Shown piece after piece: positions 9,209-18,649 of a stretch of 64,000 nucleotides of DNA (position 1 is the stretch's first letter; each line of letters opens with the position of its first letter). This stretch comes from Xenorhabdus thuongxuanensis (GTDB taxonomy: Bacteria; Pseudomonadota; Gammaproteobacteria; Enterobacterales; Enterobacteriaceae). The position numbers were made by a program, and so were the translations under genes. The stretch spans positions 1-64,000 of the forward strand of contig NZ_MKGR01000010.1 of assembly GCF_001908095.1 (NCBI RefSeq), written 5' to 3'. The notes under the pieces are model-generated. The model was not told the DNA's origin and did not search any database. It was given only the letters and a program-made list of their open reading frames with translations.

Positions 9209-9295
9209 ATGACTATTATCAGTTGGATTTTTACAGGTATCCTGTTGGGTATCGTTATTGGTGCCATTATGGCGATATTTAAGAAAAACAAATAA
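9209..9295 (+). CDS. Small single-pass membrane protein (28 residues)
   Basis: Begins MTIISWIFTG and ends AIFKKNK. One hydrophobic, glycine-containing helix fills residues 3-24 and a lysine-rich tail follows, so it is probably an inner-membrane peptide with the tail in the cytoplasm. GAGGG lies 8 bases before the ATG. It stands alone between leuX and ampH. I do not recognise the family, and its function is unknown. The clean ribosome site and strongly biased composition argue that it is real. Confidence 0.6.
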   Translation: MTIISWIFTGILLGIVIGAIMAIFKKNK

Positions 9296-9342
9296 CAGCT
9301 TTATTCCCCCACTTGATCGCTCCCTGATTGGTTAATCCAAAA

Positions 9343-10545
9343 ATGAAAAAACGGCTATATAAACTGTGTGCAGTTTCCGTCATGGCATGGGCGATTTCAG
9401 CTTGTGCAGATTCTGGTCATTCACACCAGAAAAAATTTCAGCAATCCAATGTGCAACCTGCAAAATGGGAAGTGTTCGAGAGTAATGACAATATCAAGAA
9501 AATAGCTACGGCATTAGTCGACCAGTATTCCCAATCCATCTTCGAAGAGGGCAATCCTTTGGGAATGGCGATGGTGGTCATCGATAATAATCAAGTCATA
9601 CATCGCAGTTTTGGAGAAACTTATCCAGGGAGCGGCGTTCGGCCACGCCAGGATTCTTTAATTCGTATTGCTTCTATTACCAAATTGATGACCAGCGAAA
9701 TTATGGTTAAGTTGGCACAGAAGAAACACCTCAAAATTACCGATCCGTTGCAGAAATACACTTATTACGGTGTCCCTGTGCCTAATTACGGCGCAGGTCA
9801 AATTCTATTGTATCATCTGGCGAGCCATACTAGTGGGTTGCCACGGGAACAACCTGGCGGAAAATGGGGACGCCCTGTATTTATTTGGCCGACCCAATCG
9901 AATCGTTGGGCTTGGCTGAAAACCGCTAGAATAGATGCCGCGCCTGGCACGACGGCTTCGTATTCCAATCTGGCCTATGATTTATTAGCTGATGCCCTTT
10001 CTAAAGCAACAGGAAAACCATATGCCCGTCTGCTGCAAGAGGAAATTACTCATCCTTATCACATGAAAGATACGACGCTGACGCCCACACCATCCCAATG
10101 CGCCCGTTTGATGGCAGGGGTTAAATCCAGCCCTTGCGTAAATACTATTGCTGCTGCGGGCAGTGGCGGGGTTTATTCTACTCCCGCAGATATGCAGCAC
10201 TGGATGCAACAGTTTTTATCTTCCCATAATCAGTTAAGGAAACAGACTGCCAGTCGTGAACAAGGTATCTACTTTAAGCGAGCCAATCTGAAATCAATCA
10301 AAGGGATGGATGTTGCGGGCCAGGCAGATGGTATCGGTCTTGGCTGGGTATATATGGATGCTAAAGGTATTTATCAAAAAACTGGCGGCGGCGGTGGTTT
10401 TAATACCTATATGGCAATGATCCCTGAAAGCAATATCGGCGTATTTGTGGTGATGACGCGCAAAGAGCAAAGTAAATTTAGTAGCGTGACAAGTGGAGTT
10501 AATGAATTAGTTGTAGAATTGGCGCGCAATCATAATCAAATTTAG
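9343..10545 (+). CDS. ampH: D-alanyl-D-alanine carboxypeptidase/endopeptidase AmpH
   Basis: Class C penicillin-binding protein of about 400 residues that closely resembles E. coli AmpH, for example the shared segments HTSGLPREQPGG, KDTTLTPTPSQC and GMDVAGQADGIGLGWVYM. Serine-hydrolase motifs are SITK (about residue 111), YSN in ASYSNLAYDLL and KTGGGGG near the C terminus. It cleaves peptidoglycan stem peptides in the periplasm. A signal sequence with AISAC near residue 21 could be a lipobox. The ATG at 9343 (MKKRLYK) is preferred over a TTG five codons upstream. It converges on lptG across a shared terminator. Confidence 0.93.
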   Translation: MKKRLYKLCAVSVMAWAISACADSGHSHQKKFQQSNVQPAKWEVFESNDNIKKIATALVDQYSQSIFEEGNPLGMAMVVIDNNQVIHRSFGETYPGSGVRPRQDSLIRIASITKLMTSEIMVKLAQKKHLKITDPLQKYTYYGVPVPNYGAGQILLYHLASHTSGLPREQPGGKWGRPVFIWPTQSNRWAWLKTARIDAAPGTTASYSNLAYDLLADALSKATGKPYARLLQEEITHPYHMKDTTLTPTPSQCARLMAGVKSSPCVNTIAAAGSGGVYSTPADMQHWMQQFLSSHNQLRKQTASREQGIYFKRANLKSIKGMDVAGQADGIGLGWVYMDAKGIYQKTGGGGGFNTYMAMIPESNIGVFVVMTRKEQSKFSSVTSGVNELVVELARNHNQI

Positions 10546-10562
10546 TTTCTTTAAGAAAGGAA

Positions 10563-10590
10563 TCGCCTCCACTATTGAAGGTGGAGGCGA
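10563..10590. terminator. Bidirectional terminator between ampH and lptG
   Basis: A 10-bp perfect stem (TCGCCTCCAC with GTGGAGGCGA) with an 8-base loop sits between two convergent genes, followed by an AT-rich stretch. Confidence 0.8.
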
Positions 10591-10624
10591 TAAATGAATT
10601 TTATTATTTATCAGTTTGTTATTG

Positions 10625-11704
10625 CTATTTTCTATGTAAGAGTAAGTAAACACTCACTGCAAAAAACAACAAACTTGGCAACAGCGCCCCTAATATCGGC
10701 GGCATACTATAAACCAGACTAAGTGGGCCGAATATCTCATTCAAGACATAGAACACAAAGCCCATGCTGATACCCACAATAACCCTAAATCCCATCGGCA
10801 CGCTACGCAGTGGCCCGAAGATAAAGGAGAGAGCCATCAACATCATTACCGCAACCGATAAAGGTGCGAAGATTTTCTTCCACATATTAAGCTGGTAACG
10901 CCCTGCATCCTGCTGGCCCTGTTGCAGGTAGGTAATATATTGATGCAGGCCGCGTATGGAAAGCGCTTCAGGATCGAGGGAAACCACGCCCAACTTTTCT
11001 GGTGTCAGCCGACTTTTCCAGTCCGCAGAAATACGTTGTGACCCAGTAATCTGCCCATTTTGGGTTAAATCGGATTCTTCAACCTGAGATAACTTCCATT
11101 GATGGTTATTTTGGTCATACACCGCTGAAGCCGCATATTTTATGGATAACAGTTTTTGATTGTCATCTACATGATAGATGCTGACGCCATTCAGGGCGTT
11201 GTCCTTTCCTACACTTTGGATATAGACAAAATCGTAGCCATCTTTCGCCCAAAGCCCTTTAGTAGTGGACATCAGTGAACCACCATACATTTTTTGGGAG
11301 CGATAATTACGGGCAAGCTGCTCTCCTTGCGGGGCAACCCATTCGCCAATTACCATCGTCAGCAAGACTAGTGGGATTGCCGTTTTCATGACGGAACCAG
11401 CTACTTGCAGACGGGTAAAGCCAGAAGCTTGCATAACCACCAGCTCACTGCGTGTTGCCAGTGCCCCCAAGCCCAATAACGCTCCAAGCAGAGCAGCCAT
11501 TGGGAAGAAGATCTGAATATCTTTGGGAACGCTTAGCAGCGTATAAATACCAGCGGAAAGTGCGGTATATTCCCCCTGCCCTACTTTGCGGAGCTGATCG
11601 ACAAACTTAATAATGCCGGAAAGTGATACCAGCATAAACAAAGTCATCAGGATGGTTTGCAGGATGGTCCGGCCAATATATCTATCCAATACCCCAAACA
11701 TCAT
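10625..11704 (-). CDS. lptG: LPS export permease LptG
   Basis: Inner-membrane subunit of the LptB2FGC machine that extracts lipopolysaccharide and feeds it to the periplasmic bridge. 359 residues, E. coli-like throughout (FGVLDRYIG start, MALSFIFGPLRSVPMG near the end), with six predicted membrane segments around a periplasmic jellyroll domain. Its ATG overlaps the lptF stop codon by four bases, which implies translational coupling. It is the second gene of the lptFG operon. Confidence 0.97.
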   Translation of the reverse strand: MMFGVLDRYIGRTILQTILMTLFMLVSLSGIIKFVDQLRKVGQGEYTALSAGIYTLLSVPKDIQIFFPMAALLGALLGLGALATRSELVVMQASGFTRLQVAGSVMKTAIPLVLLTMVIGEWVAPQGEQLARNYRSQKMYGGSLMSTTKGLWAKDGYDFVYIQSVGKDNALNGVSIYHVDDNQKLLSIKYAASAVYDQNNHQWKLSQVEESDLTQNGQITGSQRISADWKSRLTPEKLGVVSLDPEALSIRGLHQYITYLQQGQQDAGRYQLNMWKKIFAPLSVAVMMLMALSFIFGPLRSVPMGFRVIVGISMGFVFYVLNEIFGPLSLVYSMPPILGALLPSLLFFAVSVYLLLHRK

Positions 11705-12798
11705 GACGCTCCTTGAGTCTTAAAGCATGAACGCAGTTTACGCATGGGTACGGTATCCCACAGATTAAGCGTCATAGCCAACGCAAAATAGACTCCATTG
11801 ACCAACCACATCCAAAGTAGGGGATCTAATTTACCTTTACTACCATTGGAGTGCAGGGAGCTTTGCAACAGGAAGAAAATCAAGTAAAGCAACATGGCTG
11901 GCAACATACTGAGTATCCGCCCTTGGCGTGGGTTCACGGCACTTAACGGCACCACCATCAATGCCATAACTAGCACCGAAACAACCAACGTCAAACGCCA
12001 ATGAAACTCTGCGCGGGAGTCGTTATCGGTGTCATGCCAAAGCTGTTCAATCGATTTTTGTTCAACTTTATTATCGATATTTGCTTTTTGATGTCCAATC
12101 GCCGCCTGATAATTGATGAACTCAGTAATACGGAAATCACGTAACAGTGCTGTACCTTCATAGCGCGTACCTTGATGGAGTACTGCCACCTGATTACCAT
12201 TCGGACGCTCTTCCATATGCCCACCATCTGCAATGACTACAGAAGGACGCTGGTCATTCGTTGGACGGAGCTGAGCCAGAAAAACATTTTCAAAAGAATT
12301 GCCCTTCACATTACCGATATACAGCACCATGTTACCATCACGAGAAGGCTTAAACCGTCCCTCCACGATCGCCGCAAGGCTTGGATTGGCTTTTACATCC
12401 GCCAGTACTTGCGCTTTATATTTGGCAGACCACGGCGTGATCCAGATAACGTTAGCCGCCGCTACTACTGATGTGAATAGAGCCAGAATAAGGGCTGATT
12501 TCACCAATACACTTTTACCCAACCCGCAGGCATGCATGACGGTGATTTCACTTTCGGTATAGAGTTTACTAAACGTCATTAATACCCCAAGAAATAAACT
12601 CAGGGGCAAAATAAGCTGCGCCATCTCTGGCACACCTAAACCTAACAACGATAAAACCAAATTTGCGGGAATATTTCCTTCTACCGCCGCACCCAATACG
12701 TCAACTAATTTCTGGCTGAAAAAGATCAGCGATAAGATGAACAGTATTGCGATTTGGCTTTTCAGGGTTTCCCGTACTAGATATCTAATGATGATCAC
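11701..12798 (-). CDS. lptF: LPS export permease LptF
   Basis: Partner of LptG in the LptB2FG lipopolysaccharide transporter. 365 residues. It begins IIIRYLVRETLKSQ and carries LGLGVPEMAQLILPLSLFLG, as in E. coli. The start codon is GTG, as I recall for E. coli lptF. It is first in the leftward operon and divergent from pepA, across 280 bases that must hold both promoters. Confidence 0.97.
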   Translation of the reverse strand: MIIIRYLVRETLKSQIAILFILSLIFFSQKLVDVLGAAVEGNIPANLVLSLLGLGVPEMAQLILPLSLFLGVLMTFSKLYTESEITVMHACGLGKSVLVKSALILALFTSVVAAANVIWITPWSAKYKAQVLADVKANPSLAAIVEGRFKPSRDGNMVLYIGNVKGNSFENVFLAQLRPTNDQRPSVVIADGGHMEERPNGNQVAVLHQGTRYEGTALLRDFRITEFINYQAAIGHQKANIDNKVEQKSIEQLWHDTDNDSRAEFHWRLTLVVSVLVMALMVVPLSAVNPRQGRILSMLPAMLLYLIFFLLQSSLHSNGSKGKLDPLLWMWLVNGVYFALAMTLNLWDTVPMRKLRSCFKTQGAS

Positions 12799-13078
12799 GC
12801 TTATTACGCCTGTGAAAACTTGTCTTTTTGCAGGAAAGTCGCTAACTTCGTCGTATATCTACCATTTATATGAATCAGTTTGGCTTCCCCATCGCTAAAA
12901 TGATACCAAAGCATTCCATATATTGGTTCCCAATTAGAACATAGTTATCGTTATCTAAGTACCAAAAAATAATATGCTTAGCTTAACATAACCGTTAATT
13001 TTCTTTGGGATGAATTAATGCGGAACGCGGTATTTTAGCGATTGTATCCGTCTTTGTCTTTAAGATTCAGGAGAACTC

Positions 13079-14587
13079 ATGGAGTTTAGTGTAAAGAGCG
13101 GTAGCCCGGAGAAACAGCGCAGTGCCTGTATTATTGTCGGCGTGTTTGAACCCCGCCGTCTTTCCCCTATCGCAGAGCAACTTGACAAAATAAGTAATGG
13201 CTATATCAGTGCCTTATTACGCCGTGGTGAACTTGAAGGCAAGGTAGGTCAAACCTTGTTGCTACATCATGTTCCGAATGTACTGTCTGAGCGTATTTTA
13301 CTGGTTGGATGTGGAAAAGAGCGTGAACTGGATGAACGCCAGTATAAGCAAATTATCCAGAAAACGATCAATACCCTCAACGAAACCGGCTCAATGGAAG
13401 CAGTTTGTTTCTTGACGGAACTGCATGTGAAGGCACGTAATAATTACTGGAAAGTACGTCAAGCGGTCGAAACAGCCAAAGAGTCGCTGTATGTTTTTGA
13501 TCAACTCAAGAGCAGCAAAAATGAACTGCGTCGCCCACTGCGCAAAATGGTGTTCAATGTACCGACCCGCCGCGAATTGACCAGCGGTGAACGCGCTATT
13601 CAGCACGGTCTGGCCATTGCATCGGGTATCAAGGCAGCGAAAGATCTCGCCAATATGCCACCCAATATCTGTAATGCTGCGTATTTGGCATCACAGGCGC
13701 GCCAGCTTGCTGACAATGTAGCCAATCTGACTACCAAAGTCATTGGTGAAGAGCAGATGAAAGAGCTGGGTATGAATTCTTATCTGGCGGTTGGCCAGGG
13801 TTCGCAAAATGAATCCCTGATGGCAATCATGGAGTATAAAGGCAGCACAGACGCCAATGCGAAACCTATCGTATTGGTGGGCAAAGGGCTGACTTTTGAC
13901 TCCGGCGGTATCTCGATCAAACCCTCCGAAGGCATGGATGAGATGAAATATGATATGTGCGGCGCCGCTTCTGTCTATGGCGCTATGCGCGTTGTTGCCG
14001 AACTGCAATTGCCAATCAATGTCATCGGTGTCCTGGCAGGTTGTGAAAATATGCCTGGCGGACGCGCCTATCGTCCTGGAGACATTCTGACTACCATGTC
14101 CGGCCAGACCGTTGAAGTGACAAACACCGATGCGGAAGGTCGTCTGGTACTGTGTGATGCACTGACTTATGTTGAGCGTTTTGAGCCAGAATCGGTCATT
14201 GATGTCGCAACCTTGACCGGTGCCTGTGTCGTCGCTCTGGGTGGCCATTATACTGGCCTGATGTCTAACCATAATCCACTGGCACATGAACTACTGAATG
14301 CTTCAGAGCAAGCCGGTGATCGAGCGTGGCGTCTGCCGTTAGCTGATGAATATACCGAACAGTTAGAATCCAATTTTGCGGATATGGTAAACTCATGCGG
14401 GCGCTCTGGTGGTGCAATTACCGCAGGCGCTTTCCTGTCCCGCTTTGTCAGCAAATACCACTGGGCACATCTGGATATCGCGGGTACAGCATGGCGTTCA
14501 GGTAAAGCGAAAGGAGCAACAGGTCGTCCGGTTGCACTCCTGTCACAATTCCTGTTAAATCGTTCAGGTTTGAATTCTGATGATTAA
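13079..14587 (+). CDS. pepA: Leucyl aminopeptidase A / DNA-binding protein PepA (XerB)
   Basis: M17-family manganese/zinc aminopeptidase of 502 residues. The signature [12 protein letters not shown] is near residue 353, and the metal-binding segment [16 protein letters not shown] near residue 265. In E. coli PepA also binds DNA as a hexamer, in Xer recombination at cer sites and in repression of carAB. A ribosome site (CAGGAGAA) lies just upstream. It precedes holC and valS, as in other enterobacteria. Confidence 0.97.
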   Translation: MEFSVKSGSPEKQRSACIIVGVFEPRRLSPIAEQLDKISNGYISALLRRGELEGKVGQTLLLHHVPNVLSERILLVGCGKERELDERQYKQIIQKTINTLNETGSMEAVCFLTELHVKARNNYWKVRQAVETAKESLYVFDQLKSSKNELRRPLRKMVFNVPTRRELTSGERAIQHGLAIASGIKAAKDLANMPPNICNAAYLASQARQLADNVANLTTKVIGEEQMKELGMNSYLAVGQGSQNESLMAIMEYKGSTDANAKPIVLVGKGLTFDSGGISIKPSEGMDEMKYDMCGAASVYGAMRVVAELQLPINVIGVLAGCENMPGGRAYRPGDILTTMSGQTVEVTNTDAEGRLVLCDALTYVERFEPESVIDVATLTGACVVALGGHYTGLMSNHNPLAHELLNASEQAGDRAWRLPLADEYTEQLESNFADMVNSCGRSGGAITAGAFLSRFVSKYHWAHLDIAGTAWRSGKAKGATGRPVALLSQFLLNRSGLNSDD

Positions 14588-14668
14588 TGCTCCTGCCGCT
14601 TAATGGAATTAAGGGTATTGCAACTGCAATACCCTTACTGTTTCCAGTAACCTTGCAACCAAGAAACT

Positions 14669-15163
14669 ATGAAAAACGCCACCTTCTATTTATTAGAAAA
14701 GCTATCATCATTAGAAAAGCTGTCACCGGAAAAGCGGTTATCGGAACAATCATCGTCAGATGATCTACAGCCACATGAATGGCTGGCATGTCAGCTTGCT
14801 GCTGAACAATGGCGTGCAGGGAAGCGGGTTCTGATTGCTTGTGAAAGCCAGCAACAGGCTGAAAAATTGGATGAAGCATTATGGCAACGAGAGCCGAGCC
14901 AATTTGTACCGCACAATCTTGCCGGTGAAGGTCCCCGTTATGGAGCACCCGTGGAGTTGTGCTGGCCGCAAAAAAGAGGCAATACTCCCCGCGATGTGTT
15001 GGTGACACTGCTTCCTTATTTTGCAGACTTTGCCACAGCTTTCCATGAAGTGATAGACTTCGTTCCTATTGATGAAAATCTGAAACAGTTAGCGCGCGAA
15101 CGATATAAATCTTATCGTAGCGTCGGCTTTAATTTGACCATGGCAACCCCGCCAACCTATTGA
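14669..15163 (+). CDS. holC: DNA polymerase III chi subunit
   Basis: Chi subunit of the clamp-loader complex, which links SSB to polymerase III. E. coli features are present: MKNATFYLL start, [38 protein letters not shown] and [10 protein letters not shown]. The protein is 164 residues, longer than E. coli chi (147). The extra residues sit in a serine/lysine/glutamate-rich insert after residue 9 with a repeated [13 protein letters not shown] pattern. It ends 13 bases before valS. Confidence 0.95.
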   Translation: MKNATFYLLEKLSSLEKLSPEKRLSEQSSSDDLQPHEWLACQLAAEQWRAGKRVLIACESQQQAEKLDEALWQREPSQFVPHNLAGEGPRYGAPVELCWPQKRGNTPRDVLVTLLPYFADFATAFHEVIDFVPIDENLKQLARERYKSYRSVGFNLTMATPPTY

Positions 15164-15176
15164 ATATCAAGACACA

Positions 15177-18074
15177 ATGGAAAAGACACCCGCTACTCAA
15201 ACGCAATCTGAGCCATCTCTCGATAAAACATACAACCCGACAGAGATAGAGCAACCCCTTTACAACCACTGGGAACAGAGTGGTTACTTTAAGCCGAATG
15301 GCGATACCAGCCGTGAAAGTTTCTGCATCGTCATTCCGCCACCAAACGTCACTGGCAGCCTGCATATGGGACATGCATTCCAGCAGACTATTATGGATAC
15401 CATGGTGCGTTACCAACGTATGCAGGGTAAAAATACCCTGTGGCAAGCGGGGACTGACCACGCGGGTATCGCGACTCAAATGGTTGTTGAACGCAAGATC
15501 GCGGCAGAAGAAGGTAAAACCCGCCATGATTATGGCCGTGAAGCTTTTATCGACAAGATTTGGCAGTGGAAAGCAGAATCGGGTGGCAATATCACCAACC
15601 AGATGCGCCGTCTGGGTAACTCCGTAGATTGGGAACGTGAGCGCTTCACTATGGATGAAGGTTTGTCCAAAGCGGTTAAAGAAGCCTTTGTTCGCCTGTA
15701 TCAAGAAGATTTGATTTACCGTGGCAAGCGCCTGGTTAACTGGGACCCAAAATTGCGCACTGCGATTTCTGATCTGGAAGTCGAAAACCGTGAAGTGAAA
15801 GGTTCCATGTGGCACCTGCGCTATCCACTGGCTGACGGCGCTAAGACTGCGGAAGGCAAAGACTACCTGATTGTTGCCACAACTCGCCCAGAAACCATGC
15901 TGGGGGATACCGGTGTTGCCGTGAATCCGGAAGATCCACGTTATAAGGATCTGATTGGCAAAGAAATCCTCTTGCCACTGGTGAACCGCCGCATTCCTAT
16001 TGTTGGCGATGAACACGCAGATATGGAAAAAGGCACTGGCTGCGTGAAAATCACCCCAGCCCACGATTTCAATGACTATGAAGTCGGTAAGCGCCACAAC
16101 CTGCCAATGATCAACATCCTGACTTTCGACGGCAATATTCGCGAAGCCGCAGAAGTCTTCGATAGCAACGGCGAAGCTTCTGATCACTACCCGACCGACA
16201 TCCCTGCCGAATACCGTGGTATGGAACGTTTCGTTGCCCGTAAAGCGATTGTGGCCGAATTCGAAAAACAGGATCTGCTGGTTGAGATCAAACCTCATGA
16301 CCTGACGGTTCCTTACGGCGACCGTGGTGGCGTAGTGATCGAACCAATGCTGACTGACCAATGGTATGTTCGTACCGCACCACTGGCGAAAGTGGCAATT
16401 GAAGCGGTTGAAAACGGTGATATCCAGTTCGTACCAAAACAGTACGAAAACATGTACTACTCCTGGATGCGTGATATTCAGGATTGGTGTATTTCCCGTC
16501 AGTTGTGGTGGGGTCACCGTATTCCAGCGTGGTATGACGCACAAGGCAATGTCTATGTTGGCCGCGATGAAGAAGAAGTTCGCCGCGAGAACAATTTGGG
16601 TACAGATATCATTCTGACCCAAGATGAAGACGTACTGGATACTTGGTTCTCCTCTGGACTGTGGACATTTTCTACCCTCGGCTGGCCTGAGCAGACAGAA
16701 GCACTGAAAACTTTTCATCCAACTGATGTGCTGGTCAGTGGCTTTGACATTATCTTCTTCTGGATTGCCCGCATGATCATGATGACCATGCACTTCATTA
16801 AAGATGAAAACGGCAAGCCACAGGTGCCATTCAAAACAGTCTACATGACTGGCTTGATCCGCGATGAAGAAGGCCAGAAGATGTCAAAATCCAAAGGGAA
16901 CGTTATCGACCCTCTGGATATGATCGACGGTATCTCGCTGGAAAACCTGCTGGAAAAACGTACCGGCAATATGATGCAGCCACAAATGGCAGAGAAAATC
17001 CGCAAGCGTACCGAAAAACAGTTCCCTGAAGGCATTGAAGCCCACGGTACTGACGCCCTGCGTTTCACTCTGGCAGCGCTGGCTTCTACCGGTCGTGATA
17101 TCAACTGGGACATGAAGCGCCTGCAAGGCTATCGTAACTTCTGTAATAAACTGTGGAACGCCAGCCGTTTCGTGCTGATGAACACTGAGGGACAGGATTG
17201 CGGCCAGAACGGTGGTGAAATGTCGCTGTCACTGGCAGATCGCTGGATTCTGGCAGAATTCAACCAGACCGTTAAAGTTTATCGTGAAGCACTGGATACT
17301 TATCGTTTCGACATCGCCGCGAACATTCTTTACGAATTCACATGGAACCAATTCTGTGACTGGTATCTGGAGCTGTCCAAACCGGCAATCAACAAAGGTA
17401 CAGAAGCTGAAGTCCGTGCGGCTCGCCATACCCTGATTGAAGTTTTGGAAGGTTTGCTGCGTCTGGCACACCCAATCATTCCATTTATCACTGAAACCAT
17501 CTGGCAACGAGTGAAAGTCGTCAAAGGCATCGAGGCGGATACCATCATGCTGCAACCTTTCCCTGCATTCGATCAGGCGAAAGTTGATGAATTGGCACTG
17601 AACGATCTGGAGTGGATCAAGGAAGCGATCATTGCAGTACGTAACATTCGTGCAGAAATGAATATCGCGCCAAGCAAACCTTTGGAAGTTCTGCTGCGTG
17701 ATGCAAATGATGATGCACAACGCCGTGTCGCTGAAAACCTCAATTTCCTTCAGGCAATGGGGCGCCTTTCTTCTGTTACCGTATTAGCGGCAGGAGAAGA
17801 AGCACCTGTTTCTGTCACTAAACTGATCAATGGGGCGGAAGTTTTAATCCCAATGGCCGGTTTGATTAATAAAGATGCAGAACTGGCGCGTTTGGATAAA
17901 GAAATCGAGAAGCTGGATAAAGAAATCGACAGCATTGAGGCCAAACTGGCTAATGAAGGTTTTGTCAGCCGTGCACCGGAAGCCGTTGTTGCCAAAGAGC
18001 GCGAACGTCTGGCAACCAACAATGTCGCAAAAGAGAAATTACTGGCGCAAAAAGAGACTATCGCTGCACTATAA
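15177..18074 (+). CDS. valS: Valyl-tRNA synthetase
   Basis: Class Ia aminoacyl-tRNA synthetase of 965 residues that charges tRNA-Val. The HIGH-type motif is [15 protein letters not shown] (about residue 56) and the KMSKS loop is [11 protein letters not shown] (about 568). An editing domain lies between them, and a C-terminal coiled coil (residues about 895-965) follows the anticodon domain. Compared with E. coli it has about 14 extra N-terminal residues ([14 protein letters not shown]). It follows holC by 13 bases and ends at a strong terminator. A long antisense open frame across it is a codon-bias artefact. Confidence 0.98.
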   Translation: MEKTPATQTQSEPSLDKTYNPTEIEQPLYNHWEQSGYFKPNGDTSRESFCIVIPPPNVTGSLHMGHAFQQTIMDTMVRYQRMQGKNTLWQAGTDHAGIATQMVVERKIAAEEGKTRHDYGREAFIDKIWQWKAESGGNITNQMRRLGNSVDWERERFTMDEGLSKAVKEAFVRLYQEDLIYRGKRLVNWDPKLRTAISDLEVENREVKGSMWHLRYPLADGAKTAEGKDYLIVATTRPETMLGDTGVAVNPEDPRYKDLIGKEILLPLVNRRIPIVGDEHADMEKGTGCVKITPAHDFNDYEVGKRHNLPMINILTFDGNIREAAEVFDSNGEASDHYPTDIPAEYRGMERFVARKAIVAEFEKQDLLVEIKPHDLTVPYGDRGGVVIEPMLTDQWYVRTAPLAKVAIEAVENGDIQFVPKQYENMYYSWMRDIQDWCISRQLWWGHRIPAWYDAQGNVYVGRDEEEVRRENNLGTDIILTQDEDVLDTWFSSGLWTFSTLGWPEQTEALKTFHPTDVLVSGFDIIFFWIARMIMMTMHFIKDENGKPQVPFKTVYMTGLIRDEEGQKMSKSKGNVIDPLDMIDGISLENLLEKRTGNMMQPQMAEKIRKRTEKQFPEGIEAHGTDALRFTLAALASTGRDINWDMKRLQGYRNFCNKLWNASRFVLMNTEGQDCGQNGGEMSLSLADRWILAEFNQTVKVYREALDTYRFDIAANILYEFTWNQFCDWYLELSKPAINKGTEAEVRAARHTLIEVLEGLLRLAHPIIPFITETIWQRVKVVKGIEADTIMLQPFPAFDQAKVDELALNDLEWIKEAIIAVRNIRAEMNIAPSKPLEVLLRDANDDAQRRVAENLNFLQAMGRLSSVTVLAAGEEAPVSVTKLINGAEVLIPMAGLINKDAELARLDKEIEKLDKEIDSIEAKLANEGFVSRAPEAVVAKERERLATNNVAKEKLLAQKETIAAL

Positions 18075-18102
18075 TTTTTCCTAGTTGAAATTTCTTCATA
18101 TA

Positions 18103-18135
18103 AGCCACTGTAATGTAATTTGCAGTGGCTTTTTT
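18103..18135 (+). terminator. valS terminator
   Basis: Stem AGCCACTG / CAGTGGCT followed by a T run, 30 bases past the valS stop. Confidence 0.88.
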
Positions 18136-18179
18136 GTGCTATCTATTCTGCATTAACAGTATAGTATCCTGCACGCAGA

Positions 18180-18293
18180 ATGGGGCATCATAAGGATATT
18201 AACGCAGCGGTTAATATTGCTGCATGGCTGTTTGATGATTTAAATAGGGCGAAATCCGCGAAAAATTTTGTGGGTAGACTGTACTGTGGTTGA
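18180..18293 (+). pseudogene. C-terminal remnant of an IS200/IS605-type TnpB
   Basis: Open from an ATG at 18180, this 37-residue reading contains HHKDINAAVNIAAWL, the conserved end of the zinc-finger/RuvC region of TnpB (OrfB) proteins, where the catalytic Asp-x-Asn-Ala-Ala sits. Nothing upstream in this frame resembles the rest of TnpB, and the zinc-ligand cysteines are missing. It is a fragment left at the exact junction where accessory DNA starts after valS. Confidence 0.65.
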
Positions 18294-18356
18294 AAGAGGA
18301 AATTCGCAATTGCGGATAGGTCATTGATATCACTATAATTGAAAATTGATTAATTA

Positions 18357-18379
18357 AAGTGGGACCGTGGTCCCACCTT
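18357..18379. repeat. GTGGGACC palindrome, copy 1
   Basis: GTGGGACCGTGGTCCCAC (18359-18376) is an 18-base inverted repeat flanked by AA and CTT. It lies 10 bases past the stop of the bacteriocin immunity gene and may terminate that operon. Similar palindromes lie immediately 3' of parE (20786-20807) and vapC (58355-58376). Confidence 0.7.
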
Positions 18380-18388
18380 AGCCAACAA

Positions 18389-18637
18389 TTACTCTTGATA
18401 ATCAAAAGAAATTTGATAAATATATTTATCAAAATTAATTGAATGACTAAATTTAGATTGTAAAACAGGAACCCATGTATCTAACACATCGAATACGCCG
18501 TTATTCAGTGTATCATTTAATGGTAGGCCACAACTTTCAATGATGGAATTATCGTACCCCAAATCTTTTGAATATTCTTCGCCAGCAAATTCTTCATTTG
18601 TTTTATTGTACCAAGTTAAGTTTAATTTAATTCCCAT
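18389..18637 (-). CDS. Colicin E3-type immunity protein
   Basis: 82-residue acidic protein homologous to the immunity proteins of colicin E3-class rRNases. It shows the family pattern KLNLTWYNKTNEEFAGEEYS, then a conserved stretch ending NNGVFDVLDTWVPVLQ, and a C-terminal SFDYQE. It binds the C-terminal nuclease domain of the bacteriocin in the producer cell and keeps it inactive. It follows the bacteriocin gene by 12 bases on the same strand, so the two are co-expressed. It probably corresponds to the xenocin immunity protein of Xenorhabdus. Confidence 0.93.
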   Translation of the reverse strand: MGIKLNLTWYNKTNEEFAGEEYSKDLGYDNSIIESCGLPLNDTLNNGVFDVLDTWVPVLQSKFSHSINFDKYIYQISFDYQE

Positions 18638-18649
18638 GATTCTTCTCCA

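Noticed and set aside
13691..14287. 198-codon frame antisense to pepA
   Set aside because: Shadow of pepA; no recognisable motif and no ribosome site.
15129..16793. 554-codon open frame antisense to valS
   Set aside because: It lies wholly across the intact valS gene in the opposite strand and has low-complexity, His/Phe-rich composition without any domain. It is a by-product of valS codon bias.
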